Shown one piece after another: positions 1 to 7,705 of a DNA stretch of 24,928 bases. The stretch's first letter is position 1. Each line of letters opens with the position of its first letter. Under the pieces are notes generated by a model. The model was not told where the DNA came from. It was given only the letters and a program-made list of their open reading frames with translations, and searched no databases. The stretch is taken from contig CAXBPY010000045.1 of the NCBI GenBank assembly GCA_963977675.1, positions 1 through 24,928 on the forward strand. The letters are read 5' to 3'. Position numbers and translations under genes: made by a program. This DNA is from CAXBPY01 sp003455275. GTDB taxonomy: Bacteria; Bacteroidota; Bacteroidia; Chitinophagales; UBA10324.

Positions 1-2409
1 GCCACCATCAGCGGGATAATAACAGATGACCAAAATCGACCGCTTGATTATGCAACTGTTATTATCAAAGGAACAACGCAGGGTTGCACGGCTAATGAAA
101 ATGGAAAGTACTTAATCACTCTGCCTCCAGGAAATTACAATCTCATTTTTCAATATGTGGGTTATACTCCGGTTTCAAAAGCAGTTTCTGTAGGAGAAGA
201 AAACATTACGCTTAACATAAAACTGAAACCACAGCAAGTAGAGTTGAAAGAACTAACTATTAATGCAGATGATGAAGATCCTGCATACAAAGTGATTCGC
301 GCTGCTATCAAAAAGAAAAAATATTATCTCAATCAGGTGGATGCCTACAGCTGCAAAGTCTATATCAAGGGCGTGCAGAAGCTCGACAGTTTACCCAAGC
401 GAATCATGGGATTGAATGCAGAAAAACTTGGACTCGATTCTTCTTATCTCGGAATTGTTTACCTGAGCGAATCTGAGAGCAAATACAATTATCAGAAACC
501 GGATAAAGTGAAAGAAGAAATGTATTCTTCGAAAGTGAGCGGCGACAACAAAGCATTCAGCTACAACCAGGCAAGTGATTTTGATTTCAACTTTTACAAA
601 AATCTTCTCGACATCGGTTCGCTCAGCGACAGAGGATTTGTTTCTCCGATTTCGGAATCGGCGCTTCTGTATTACAAATACAAACTCATCGGAACATTTT
701 TCGACAATAATGAAATGGTGAATAAAATCCAGGTGATACCGCGCAGAAAGAGTGATCCTGTTTTCAGCGGATACATTTATATCGTTGAGAATAGCTGGCG
801 CATTCACAGCATCGATATGTATCTGACCAAGGATGCAAATATTGATTTCGTTGACTCGCTCGAAGTGAAACAGATCTATTCCTCCGTGAGTGATTCTGTT
901 TTTATGCCTGTGAATCAAACCATGATTTTTCAATTCAAAGCTTTCGGCATAAAAGGAAACGGGTATTTCATTGGCTCGTTCACCGATTATAATATGAGTC
1001 CAAACTTTCCCAAAAAATTTTTTAAGGGAGAAACTTTGAAAGTGAATGAAGATGCAAACAAAAAAGATTCATCCTATTGGAATGTGAGCCGCCCTATTCC
1101 GCTCACACAAGAGGAGATGGATGATTATAGAAAAAAAGATAGTTTGGAATTGCTTCACAAAGACCCGAAATATCTTGATTCACTCGATCGCAAGCGAAAT
1201 AAATTCAGACCAGGTGATTTGCTTACGGGCTACAATCATTATCGACGCGCAACGAAAGTGGCGTGGGGTGCGAGTTCTGCCATAGCATTTTTAAATTACA
1301 ACACCGTTCAAGGTTTCGCTCCGGAAATAAGAATTTACAGAAACAAAAACTGGGAGGACAATCGGTGGCTAAGTTTAAGCTCGCAACTTCAATATGGATT
1401 CAGCAATGAAAAATTGGGGGCAAAAATTACTTTCAGTTATTACTACAAGCCGGTTCGGTTCCGGCGGTTCAGCATTTATGCCGGTAGCTATGTGCGGCAA
1501 CTGAACGAAACTCTTCCGATCAATCCGCTGATGAATTCGATTTACACTTTGTTCGTGAATGAGAACTACATGAAACTCTATAACAACATTTATGCAGGCG
1601 GAAACTGGAATGGTGAAATAATAAATGGTGTGCGGCTGAGTGCAGGTGGTTCTTTCAATCATCGTGAGCCAATGGAAAACACCAATGACTTTACATTCAA
1701 CACGCGGCACGATTTAAACTTCACTCCTAATTTTCCTTACGCTGATTCGCTGCACAGCAATTTCACTGCTTACAATTCACTACTCACTACACTTACTTTC
1801 ACCATCAACTTCAAACAGCAGTATTACACCCGCCCTTATGAAAAAGTAATTGTGGGCAGCAAGTATCCAACTCTGAAAATAAGATATAGCCGTGGATGGA
1901 ATGTGCTTTCATCTACTGTCAATTATGATTTATTAGAAGCGGAGTTAAGCGATGAATTCAAACTTGGATTGTTTGGCAAAAGCACTTATTCATTTAACGC
2001 CGGAATTTTTCTGAATAACAAATCAGTTGGAGTGGCCGAGGAAAAACATTTCAGGGGAAATCAAACTGTGCTTGCGCAAAGTGACCACCTGCATTCATTC
2101 CAGCTTCTGCCCTACTTTGCTTACAGCACAAATAAATGGTATGCTGAAGGCCATTATGAACATCACTTCAATGGCTGGCTGCTGAATAAATTTCCGGCAA
2201 TAAGAAAACTTAAATGGTATGAAGTTGCTAGCGCGCATTATCTCATGACTCCTGATATTCGCTATGCAGAACTCGATCTCGGCATTGAACATATTTTAAA
2301 AGTTTTCAGAGTGGATTGGGTGAATGCTTACAGCAATGAATTGAAGTTGAGAACCGGATTTGTTTTTGGCCTCGATTTGCTTAGCGCTTTTTCGATAGAG
2401 TTTGATTGA
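1..2409 (+). CDS. DUF5686 / carboxypeptidase-regulatory-like domain protein (5' end outside window)
   Basis: The reading frame is open from base 1, so the start and signal peptide lie upstream; 802 residues are visible. The first ~75 residues form a CarboxypepD_reg-like beta-sandwich (ISGIITDDQNRPLDYATV, later VGYTPVSKAV), a common N-terminal module of Bacteroidota outer-membrane proteins. The rest matches DUF5686: a charged middle region (DPAYKVIRAAIKKKKYY) and then many alternating aromatic beta-strands ending in FSIEFD, which suggests an outer-membrane beta-barrel. Molecular function is unknown for the family. A GTG at 157 could be mistaken for the start, but it falls inside the N-terminal domain. 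The next gene is convergent, and a 7-nt repeat array begins five bases after the stop. The family call is confident; the barrel is inference from strand pattern and terminal aromatic residue. Confidence 0.85.
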   Translation, partial: ATISGIITDDQNRPLDYATVIIKGTTQGCTANENGKYLITLPPGNYNLIFQYVGYTPVSKAVSVGEENITLNIKLKPQQVELKELTINADDEDPAYKVIRAAIKKKKYYLNQVDAYSCKVYIKGVQKLDSLPKRIMGLNAEKLGLDSSYLGIVYLSESESKYNYQKPDKVKEEMYSSKVSGDNKAFSYNQASDFDFNFYKNLLDIGSLSDRGFVSPISESALLYYKYKLIGTFFDNNEMVNKIQVIPRRKSDPVFSGYIYIVENSWRIHSIDMYLTKDANIDFVDSLEVKQIYSSVSDSVFMPVNQTMIFQFKAFGIKGNGYFIGSFTDYNMSPNFPKKFFKGETLKVNEDANKKDSSYWNVSRPIPLTQEEMDDYRKKDSLELLHKDPKYLDSLDRKRNKFRPGDLLTGYNHYRRATKVAWGASSAIAFLNYNTVQGFAPEIRIYRNKNWEDNRWLSLSSQLQYGFSNEKLGAKITFSYYYKPVRFRRFSIYAGSYVRQLNETLPINPLMNSIYTLFVNENYMKLYNNIYAGGNWNGEIINGVRLSAGGSFNHREPMENTNDFTFNTRHDLNFTPNFPYADSLHSNFTAYNSLLTTLTFTINFKQQYYTRPYEKVIVGSKYPTLKIRYSRGWNVLSSTVNYDLLEAELSDEFKLGLFGKSTYSFNAGIFLNNKSVGVAEEKHFRGNQTVLAQSDHLHSFQLLPYFAYSTNKWYAEGHYEHHFNGWLLNKFPAIRKLKWYEVASAHYLMTPDIRYAELDLGIEHILKVFRVDWVNAYSNELKLRTGFVFGLDLLSAFSIEFD

Positions 2410-2413
2410 GATC

Positions 2414-2455
2414 GTGAATCGTGAGTGGTGAGTAGTGAGTGGTGAGTAGTGAATA
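2414..2455. repeat. Degenerate heptamer array, six units of GTGARTN
   Basis: Six consecutive 7-nt units, all beginning GTGA, run without a phase break (typical unit GTGAGTA or GTGAGTG). The array sits in the gap between the convergent DUF5686 and hypothetical genes, directly after the DUF5686 stop. Both neighbouring reading frames end outside it. It belongs to a class of 7-nt-period arrays seen at several intergenic sites in this window. Confidence 0.85.
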
Positions 2456-2478
2456 GGTTTTATTTCACGCTTCACCGC

Positions 2479-2988
2479 TTAGTATTCCGGTCTGTTCAGT
2501 ATTACAGATTGAATCACAGCCTCGCGCAGGTCAATTGTTCTTCCGCCAGTTTCATCAGAAATTTTATATGCATCTATATCAAAAGCTGTATGTTGCTTAT
2601 CATCTCCACCTTCTGTAACAGCGGGCTTTATTTCATCAGCCATTGAAGTTTGAACAGAAGTTGCAATGTTTTTTCGCTGCGGCTTCGAAGAAGATTTTTT
2701 CTGAGTAACTTTTTTAAGGGGTTCGAACTTTGGATATCTCACTGGCGGTGGACCAACAGTTTCAACTTCCCTTCTCTTCTGTTTTGACTGGTCCATTATT
2801 TCGCGAAGAATTTCATCCCATGGTTTTTCTTTTTTAGGAGCAGGCTCGTAGGTTTCATTCTTCGGCAATGAAGGATTCTTAGGGTCTTCCAATTTCTTCT
2901 TGCGCTCCTTTGCTTTTTTATCTTCTGAAAAAAATTTGAAAACAAAGTAGCCAATCAACAATAAAATGTAAATGAGTTTGCCGTCCAT
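2479..2988 (-). CDS. Small membrane-anchored hypothetical protein
   Basis: I do not recognise a characterised family. The 169-residue protein has one N-terminal hydrophobic segment (LIYILLLIGYFVFKFF, residues ~4-19). A strongly basic, lysine- and proline-rich, low-complexity region follows (~20-115), and a short conserved-looking tail ends in TIDLREAVIQSVILNRPEY. Tails of the form DLRxAVIxSxILNRxY seem familiar from uncharacterised Bacteroidota proteins, but that is recollection only. The ATG at 2988 is preferred over a TTG at 3003 because a TACATTTG promoter-like box overlaps the TTG. The gene is divergent from the DUF1573 lipoprotein gene. A single-pass inner-membrane protein with a long cytoplasmic tail is the likeliest topology. 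Confidence 0.7.
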   Translation of the reverse strand: MDGKLIYILLLIGYFVFKFFSEDKKAKERKKKLEDPKNPSLPKNETYEPAPKKEKPWDEILREIMDQSKQKRREVETVGPPPVRYPKFEPLKKVTQKKSSSKPQRKNIATSVQTSMADEIKPAVTEGGDDKQHTAFDIDAYKISDETGGRTIDLREAVIQSVILNRPEY

Positions 2989-3000
2989 GTTCTTCGGAAT

Positions 3001-3008
3001 CAAATGTA
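3001..3008 (-). promoter_or_regulatory. Candidate Bacteroidota -7 box (TACATTTG) for the hypothetical gene
   Basis: TACATTTG on the minus strand fits the TAnnTTTG consensus of the Bacteroidota primary sigma factor and lies 12 nt before the ATG at 2988. No clear TTG-type -33 element is visible at the expected spacing, so this is a motif match with supportive position only. Confidence 0.4.
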
Positions 3009-3115
3009 GAAGAAGTTATTTATTCGTGTTAAATAAAAGCAGTTATTGAACACACTGCCTCGCTGATTAACACAATCAGTTATTCGTAAAAACTATATTT
3101 CAATTGAGCATTCCA

Positions 3116-3143
3116 AAATCTGAAATCTCAAATCTTAAATCCT
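3116..3143. repeat. Degenerate heptamer array, four units of AAATCTN
   Basis: Four in-phase 7-nt units (AAATCTG, AAATCTC and two variants) lie in the divergent gap between the hypothetical gene and the DUF1573 lipoprotein gene. The array ends four bases before a TACATTTG box. The same unit in reverse complement recurs at 16651-16678 in another divergent gap. Confidence 0.8.
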
Positions 3144-3147
3144 CTTT

Positions 3148-3155
3148 TACATTTG
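3148..3155 (+). promoter_or_regulatory. Candidate Bacteroidota -7 box (TACATTTG) for the DUF1573 lipoprotein gene
   Basis: TACATTTG matches TAnnTTTG and lies 8 nt before the ATG at 3164, so transcription from it would give an almost leaderless mRNA. No good -33 TTG is seen, because a heptamer array occupies the upstream side. Confidence 0.4.
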
Positions 3156-3163
3156 CCCACCTC

Positions 3164-3607
3164 ATGAAATTCCTGTATTCGCTCGCAGTTATTGTTCTCA
3201 TTTTTGTCGCTTGCAATAATCAGGGCAATGATCGACTTCCCGGCAGTTTTGTAAATAATCCTGCTACTGAAAACGGAAAGCCAACCGGTAATTATCCGGT
3301 CATCACTTTCGATTCTACAATGTTCGATTTCGGAAATGTGCAGGAAGGACAGAAAGTGACTCACATTTTTAAATTCAAAAATTCAGGAACTTCAAACCTG
3401 GTTATTACAGATGTGCGTGCATCTTGCGGTTGCACTTCGCCAAAATGGCCCAAAGAAATTATCAGACCCGGCAATGAAAATGAAATTGAAGTTCAATTTA
3501 ACAGCGAAGGAAAGAAAGGAAATTTTAACAAAGGGATTACGGTTTATTCGAATTCATATCCAAATCAAACTACGATTCGCATCAAGGGTTTCGTTGTGGC
3601 AGAATAA
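3164..3607 (+). CDS. DUF1573 domain lipoprotein
   Basis: A 147-residue protein that starts with a lipoprotein signal: a hydrophobic stretch (LAVIVLIFVAC) with the lipobox Cys at residue 17. A single DUF1573 immunoglobulin-like domain follows (~residues 47-145), with the family's VITDVRASCGCTSP motif and a later EVQFNSEGKKG strand. The ATG at 3164 is chosen because the in-frame TTG at 3104 would put 20 polar residues before the signal sequence. DUF1573 proteins are abundant and mostly uncharacterised in Bacteroidota; an envelope location is inferred from the lipobox. yajC follows 27 nt downstream and coaE after that, an order I recall as common in this phylum. A paralogue with the same SCGCT motif is encoded at 7706-8218. 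Confidence 0.88.
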   Translation: MKFLYSLAVIVLIFVACNNQGNDRLPGSFVNNPATENGKPTGNYPVITFDSTMFDFGNVQEGQKVTHIFKFKNSGTSNLVITDVRASCGCTSPKWPKEIIRPGNENEIEVQFNSEGKKGNFNKGITVYSNSYPNQTTIRIKGFVVAE

Positions 3608-3634
3608 TTTTTAAAATCAAAATCAAATAAATAA

Positions 3635-3958
3635 ATGTTTCAGATTCTCTTAATGGCTCCTCCACAGGGCGGCGGAGCAGATTGGACCACCTTCGTTTTC
3701 CTTATTGGAATTTTTGTAATAATGTATTTCTTCATGATTCGCCCGCAGGCGAAGAAGCAGAAAGACCAGAAAAATTTTATTGAGCAAATTCAAAAAGGAC
3801 AGAAGATTGTAACGGTTTCCGGAGTTCACGGAAAAATTTCTAAAGTCAATGAAGATGGAACACTTGATGTTGAAATTGCAAACAATGTTCACATCACAAT
3901 TGAGCGCAGCGGAATTTCTCTTGAAATGAGCAAGGCGCGCAATGCTGAGAAAAAATAA
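3635..3958 (+). CDS. yajC: Preprotein translocase subunit YajC
   Basis: A 107-residue protein with the standard YajC layout: a short N-terminus rich in Gly and Pro, one transmembrane helix (~residues 18-36, FVFLIGIFVIMYFFM), then the family signature IRPQAKKQKD. A small cytoplasmic domain follows, containing KIVTVSGVHGKI and a C-terminal DVEIANNVHITIERSGI. YajC associates with SecDF at the Sec translocon in the inner membrane and is not essential in E. coli. secD and secF are not in this window. The ATG at 3635 is chosen; an ATG six codons later would also work. The gene is probably cotranscribed with the DUF1573 gene (27-nt gap). Confidence 0.95.
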   Translation: MFQILLMAPPQGGGADWTTFVFLIGIFVIMYFFMIRPQAKKQKDQKNFIEQIQKGQKIVTVSGVHGKISKVNEDGTLDVEIANNVHITIERSGISLEMSKARNAEKK

Positions 3959-3971
3959 CATCCGACATTTC

Positions 3972-3999
3972 TAACCACGAGCCACTAACCACCAACCAC
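3972..3999. repeat. Degenerate heptamer array, four units of NAACCAC
   Basis: Four in-phase 7-nt units (TAACCAC, GAGCCAC, then two more matching NAACCAC) fill most of the 45-nt gap between yajC and coaE and end four bases before the coaE start codon. The 15-nt core CTAACCACGAGCCAC (3971-3985) is repeated exactly at 19451-19465. Confidence 0.85.
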
Positions 4000-4003
4000 A
4001 CGA

Positions 4004-4585
4004 ATGCTCAGGATAGGAATCACCGGAGGAATTGGCAGCGGAAAAACCACTGTGAGCCGTGTGTTTGAAACGCTGGGTATTCCTGTATTCAGTGCAGATG
4101 ATGCAGCAAAAAAACTTCAGGAAGAAAATCATGAAGTGATTACCGGAATCAAAAATATTTTTGGCGAAGGAATTTACACAGATGGAAAACTGAATCGAAA
4201 ATCAGTTGCTGAAAAAGTTTTTACTGATGTTTCGCTTCTGAAAAAACTGAATGATATTGTTCACCCAGCTACAGTGCGTGCCTTTGATGAGTGGTTAAAA
4301 AATCATTCTGATAAAAAATATATTCTGAAGGAAGCCGCCATTCTTTATGAAACAGGGTTATATCAATCGCTTGACAAAACAATTCTGGTAACTGCTCCCC
4401 TGAATTTAAGAGTGGAAAGAATTATGAAACGGGATAATGTTTCAGCAGCTGAAGTTCAGGCACGGATAAAAAATCAAATGAGTGACGAAGAAAAAATTCC
4501 GCTTGCTGATTTTGTGATTGTGAATGATGAGCAACAATCCATCATTAAACAAGTGATGGAAATAAATTCAAAGTTGATTAATTAA
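4004..4585 (+). CDS. coaE: Dephospho-CoA kinase
   Basis: This enzyme catalyses the last step of coenzyme A synthesis, the ATP-dependent phosphorylation of the ribose 3'-hydroxyl of dephospho-CoA, in the cytoplasm. The 193-residue length is normal for the family. The N-terminal P-loop GITGGIGSGKTT (residues ~5-16) is present, followed by the substrate-side motif FSADDAAKKL. The lid region around VERIMKRDNVSAAEVQARIKNQ contains the expected Arg residues, and LADFVIVND is the typical C-terminal strand. A heptamer array lies directly upstream, so no Shine-Dalgarno sequence is visible. Downstream is a second heptamer array and then the convergent xerD. Confidence 0.96.
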   Translation: MLRIGITGGIGSGKTTVSRVFETLGIPVFSADDAAKKLQEENHEVITGIKNIFGEGIYTDGKLNRKSVAEKVFTDVSLLKKLNDIVHPATVRAFDEWLKNHSDKKYILKEAAILYETGLYQSLDKTILVTAPLNLRVERIMKRDNVSAAEVQARIKNQMSDEEKIPLADFVIVNDEQQSIIKQVMEINSKLIN

Positions 4586-4587
4586 AG

Positions 4588-4657
4588 GTTATTAGTCTGA
4601 TGTTATTCGTTATTAGTTGCGACTGTATTACTAATAACTAATAACGCTAATCAATAA
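4588..4657. repeat. Ten-unit heptamer array filling the coaE-xerD gap, with internal dyad
   Basis: Seventy bases divide exactly into ten 7-nt units. The left half is GTTATTA-like and the right half is its reverse complement (ACTAATA-like). As a result, 4602-4617 can pair with 4630-4645 (14 of 16 positions) around a 12-nt loop. The array spans almost the full interval between the convergent stops of coaE (4585) and xerD (4658). It could act as a two-way terminator, but it lacks a GC-rich stem and a clean T-run. Confidence 0.8.
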
Positions 4658-5569
4658 CTACTTAGATGAATAAAGCGGATGATGTGCTATTAAAGTCTCG
4701 CGCAAATAATCTCGGTCCAGGTGTGTATAGATTTCAGTAGTGGTAATGCTTGCGTGTCCGAGCATTTCCTGCACCGCGCGAATGTCTGCACCACCTTCAA
4801 TCAGATGAGTTGCGAATGAATGTCGAAGTGTGTGTGGGCTCACGGTTTTTTTTATTCCGGCCTTCATCACCGCTTCCTTAATGATGAGGAACACCATTAC
4901 TCGCGAAAGATTTTTGCCCCGTTTATTGAGGAAGAGGAAATTTTCAAAACCATTTTGAACATTAATATGAGATCGCACTTGTTCTTTGTAAAATGTAATG
5001 TGTTTGATTGCTGAACTTCCAATGGGAACCAGCCGTTCTTTGTCTCCTTTACCAATCACTTTTATAAACCCAACTTCGAAAAACAAGTTTGAGATTTTAA
5101 GATTCACTGCTTCGCTAACACGCAAACCGCTGCTATAGAGTAATTCAAGAATAGCACGATTGCGAGTCCCTTCCGGTTTGCTCAGATCAATTGCAGAAAA
5201 CACAGATTCAATCTCAGGAAAGCTAAGCGTGTCAGGAAGTTTTCTTTTCAGTTTCGGGCCCTCAATCAGCTGCATTGGATTTTGATCAGAAATTTCTTCC
5301 ATCTGCAGATACTTATAAAATGCGCGGATGCCGCTGAGAATCCGCGCCTGAGAGTAATCTGCCATCTTTCGTTTGTTAATCAGGGCTATGAATTCCTGAA
5401 TGTTTTCCTGCTTCACATTTACCGGGCTGATTCTGGCTTCTCTGTTTGTCATAAAATCACTGAGCAACTCTACATCATGCAAGTACCCATGAATGGTATT
5501 GAGTGAAAGCGATCGTTCCAACTTCATATAGGAACCAAAACCTTTAATTGCAGAACTCCAATCCATCAT
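4658..5569 (-). CDS. xerD: Site-specific tyrosine recombinase (XerC/XerD type)
   Basis: A 303-residue recombinase of the type that resolves chromosome dimers at dif. An N-terminal SAM-like core-binding domain (~residues 5-90) precedes the catalytic domain. All catalytic residues are visible: R150 (SSGLRVSEAV), K174 (IGKGDKER), H246 and R249 (HTLRHSFATHL), H272 (LGHASITTT) and the nucleophile Y281 (EIYTHLD). No attachment sites, integrase-type extensions or mobile cargo are near, so a housekeeping Xer role is favoured over a mobile-element integrase. XerC and XerD cannot be told apart from this gene alone. Two consecutive ATGs begin the frame, and a potential hairpin covers the region just upstream. 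Confidence 0.9.
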   Translation of the reverse strand: MMDWSSAIKGFGSYMKLERSLSLNTIHGYLHDVELLSDFMTNREARISPVNVKQENIQEFIALINKRKMADYSQARILSGIRAFYKYLQMEEISDQNPMQLIEGPKLKRKLPDTLSFPEIESVFSAIDLSKPEGTRNRAILELLYSSGLRVSEAVNLKISNLFFEVGFIKVIGKGDKERLVPIGSSAIKHITFYKEQVRSHINVQNGFENFLFLNKRGKNLSRVMVFLIIKEAVMKAGIKKTVSPHTLRHSFATHLIEGGADIRAVQEMLGHASITTTEIYTHLDRDYLRETLIAHHPLYSSK

Positions 5570-5570
5570 T

Positions 5571-5607
5571 GCAAATCAATAAACGGCAAAACGGCTTACT
5601 GATTTTG
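5571..5607 (-). promoter_or_regulatory. Imperfect hairpin abutting the xerD start codon
   Basis: On the minus strand, GCAAAATCAGTAA can pair with TTATTGATTTGC to form 12 base pairs with one bulge and one G-T pair, around a GCCGTTTTGCCGT-type loop. The 3' arm ends one base before the first xerD ATG. If formed in the mRNA it would cover the ribosome-binding region. Stability was judged by eye only. Confidence 0.35.
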
Positions 5608-5695
5608 CAACTCACTTTTGAAATTTGATCTGAAGGGAAAACTGTTCAGGTAATTGAAACAAATAGTTAATAGACGAAATCAGATGAATAAAAAA

Positions 5696-6415
5696 TTATC
5701 TGGACAGAACAACATAATCTTTGAGCAATGTCCGCAGGAACTCTACTTTGTCAGAAGGGAGTTTCACTGCTAATCTTTGTGCGGCGCTATTAGCAATCAA
5801 CAACAAAATATTTTCGTGTGCCGGATTCGGGTATCGGTTATAACGCTCCAGTACCTGTTTAATTAATATCATTTCATCTTCTTTCATCAATTTCACATTC
5901 GGAAATTTAGGATGATAACTTTCAAGTGTACGGATAGAAAGGATTTCGCGAAGAGAAACATTTTTAGAGGGGCGAACCCGAATGATAGTAGTGTTTGCAA
6001 CTAAATCCCCAAGCCGCTGCCCCTTGTTGCCGGAACTGATAAGCGAAGAAGCAACCATTCCCAGTGAAAAATAAATATCAATTAATCTGAAAGCCCAGCG
6101 CATAAGGTAATCTCCGGTTTCAGGTGTCTTTCCATTTAGCTTAATTATTTTAATCCCGATCGCTTTTTTTCCCAGCGATTGTCCATTGCCAAAAATTTCT
6201 GAGGAGAGAGAATAGAAAACAAAAAAGGGTATTTCAACGCAGTAGAAAAAGTATTGATAGAAATATGGAAATATTTGAAAACTAAAGAAAGCTAAAAAGG
6301 CAAGGGTCACTATGATAATAAAGTAATCGAGCAGGAAAGCGAAGATGCGCTCACGAACAGTAGCAAGTTCATATTCGATTGTTACATTTTGAGTGGTATT
6401 GATGGCGATATTCAT
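5696..6415 (-). CDS. RDD family membrane protein
   Basis: A 239-residue inner-membrane protein. The RDD pattern is visible: RERIFAFLLDYFIII in the first membrane helix, the conserved QSLGKKAIGIKIIKLNG loop, and the third motif MRWAFRLIDIYFSLGM. Three to four hydrophobic segments occupy residues ~20-135. The last ~100 residues are soluble and include DEMILIKQVLERYNRYP and a C-terminal DYVVLSR, an extension I associate with Bacteroidota RDD proteins. The function of this subfamily is unknown; some RDD proteins have been linked to ion transport. It lies 19 nt after ruvX on the same strand and is probably cotranscribed with it. Confidence 0.85.
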   Translation of the reverse strand: MNIAINTTQNVTIEYELATVRERIFAFLLDYFIIIVTLAFLAFFSFQIFPYFYQYFFYCVEIPFFVFYSLSSEIFGNGQSLGKKAIGIKIIKLNGKTPETGDYLMRWAFRLIDIYFSLGMVASSLISSGNKGQRLGDLVANTTIIRVRPSKNVSLREILSIRTLESYHPKFPNVKLMKEDEMILIKQVLERYNRYPNPAHENILLLIANSAAQRLAVKLPSDKVEFLRTLLKDYVVLSR

Positions 6416-6434
6416 CTTCAGTCACAAAATAAAT

Positions 6435-6851
6435 TCAAGTATGAAATTTATCAATATAAGTCTGAAGAATAATTGAAGCACTCACTTTATCGAGTAACTC
6501 TTTTTGTTGACGCTTCATCTTTCCCATACCGCTTTGGCCAATAATTCTTGAAGCCATTTTGGATGTAAATCTTTCATCGATCAAATGAACCGGAATGTCA
6601 GGGAATTCTTTTTTCAATACAGAAATGAAATCATAAACAATTGCCGTTAAGTCATTCTCCTCTCCTCTTAAATTTTTAGGGTCGCCAATTACCAATTCTT
6701 CTACTTTTTCTTTTTCAAAATATTTTTTCAGAAATGAAATCAAGTCTGTTGTAACAACTGTTTCAAGTGGCGAAGCAATAATTTTCAAGGGGTCTGTGAC
6801 AGCAATTCCGCTTCGCTTTATTCCATAATCAATTGCTAATATTCTGGGCAT
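6435..6851 (-). CDS. ruvX: Putative Holliday junction resolvase RuvX (YqgF)
   Basis: A 138-residue RNase H-fold protein of the YqgF/RuvX family, implicated in pre-16S rRNA 5' processing and in junction resolution. Acidic positions typical of the fold are present: Asp in ILAIDYGIKRSG near residue 7, Glu in HLIDERFTSKMA, and Asp in LLDKVSASIIL. The family loop usually reads GLPxxxxG and here is GDPKNLRG, with an Asp replacing the usual Leu, which looks harmless. Its ATG shares one base with the stop codon of the upstream prenyltransferase gene (TGATG), indicating translational coupling. The family assignment is firm, but the in vivo activity could be either of those reported. Confidence 0.9.
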   Translation of the reverse strand: MPRILAIDYGIKRSGIAVTDPLKIIASPLETVVTTDLISFLKKYFEKEKVEELVIGDPKNLRGEENDLTAIVYDFISVLKKEFPDIPVHLIDERFTSKMASRIIGQSGMGKMKRQQKELLDKVSASIILQTYIDKFHT

Positions 6852-7702
6852 CAGTTGAGGTAAAGATCAGCGAGAACAAAAATTGAAAAGACAATGCTTG
6901 CAATTCCATTAGTAGTGGCAAATGCAAGATTTACTCTGCTTAAATCCTGAGGCTTTACCAATTGTTGCTGATAAATAAGCAGAGCGATAAAAACAAAAGC
7001 TCCGATCCAGTATTCAATCCCAAATTGTCCTTCCACACCTGCAACTACTAAGAGTGCCGATGAAAAAAAATGGAGCATGCGTGAAATATTAAGAGCACTT
7101 TTTTTCCCAAGTGCTGAAGGAATGGAAAAAAGTTTTTCGGCTTTGTCAAAAGCTTCGTCCTGAAGAGCATAAATAATATCGAAACCGCTAACCCAACAAA
7201 GTACTAAAAGCGAAAACAAAACGGGCAGCAAACTGAATTCTCCTGTTACTGCGAGGTATGCGCCAATCGGGGCGAGCGACAATCCAATTCCAAGAATTAT
7301 ATGCGCAAGAGAAGTGAATCTTTTTGTATAACTGTAACCTAAAACAACTGCCAGGGCAACCGGTGATAGTTTAAAACATATTGGGTTTATGAAAAATGTG
7401 CAGGTTATAAATGCAAGTGAAAAGAATAAAACGAAAATAAATGCCGACGCCGCAGAAATTTTACCTGAAGGAATTTCTCTCATCGCCGTGCGCGGATTTC
7501 TTGCATCTATAAATCTGTCAGCAAAACGGTTGAATCCCATGGCTGCACTTCTTGCAGTAATCATACAAGCAATCACGAGCGCAAAAATTTTCCAGTCAAA
7601 AAAATATTCAGGTTGGGATACAGCGAGAAAGTATCCAATGACAGCAAATGGCAATGCAAAAACTGTGTGGCTGAATTTGATGAATGAAAAATATTTTTTC
7701 AT
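6851..7702 (-). CDS. mqnP: UbiA-family prenyltransferase, 4-hydroxybenzoate/MqnP type
   Basis: A 283-residue polytopic membrane enzyme with about eight hydrophobic segments. The first Asp-rich motif is NRFADRFIDARNPRTAMREIP (written here in part as NRFADRFID, residues 58-66, then NPRTAMREIPSG). The second is DIIYALQDEAFDK near residues 174-186. The NPRT-REIP-G continuation is typical of the 'other UbiA' group that includes MqnP of the futalosine menaquinone pathway, rather than MenA. It would attach a polyprenyl chain to an aromatic acid in the membrane. A generic annotator might call it ubiA. No other mqn genes are in the window, so the pathway is inference. It lies 3 nt after the DUF1573 gene and overlaps ruvX by one base. 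Confidence 0.85.
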   Translation of the reverse strand: MKKYFSFIKFSHTVFALPFAVIGYFLAVSQPEYFFDWKIFALVIACMITARSAAMGFNRFADRFIDARNPRTAMREIPSGKISAASAFIFVLFFSLAFITCTFFINPICFKLSPVALAVVLGYSYTKRFTSLAHIILGIGLSLAPIGAYLAVTGEFSLLPVLFSLLVLCWVSGFDIIYALQDEAFDKAEKLFSIPSALGKKSALNISRMLHFFSSALLVVAGVEGQFGIEYWIGAFVFIALLIYQQQLVKPQDLSRVNLAFATTNGIASIVFSIFVLADLYLN

Positions 7703-7705
7703 GAT

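Noticed and set aside
391..933. 180-codon open frame on the minus strand inside the DUF5686 gene
   Set aside because: It is antisense to a clear DUF5686 coding region, has no recognisable domain and an unnatural His/Ile/Phe-rich composition; it mirrors the codon use of the real gene.
2414..4657. CRISPR array interpretation of the repeated intergenic stretches
   Set aside because: The units are only 7 nt, contiguous and without spacers; no cas genes are present.
4658..5569. Tyrosine recombinase as integrase of a mobile element
   Set aside because: No attachment-site duplication, excisionase, cargo or composition shift is seen nearby; the length and motifs fit housekeeping Xer.
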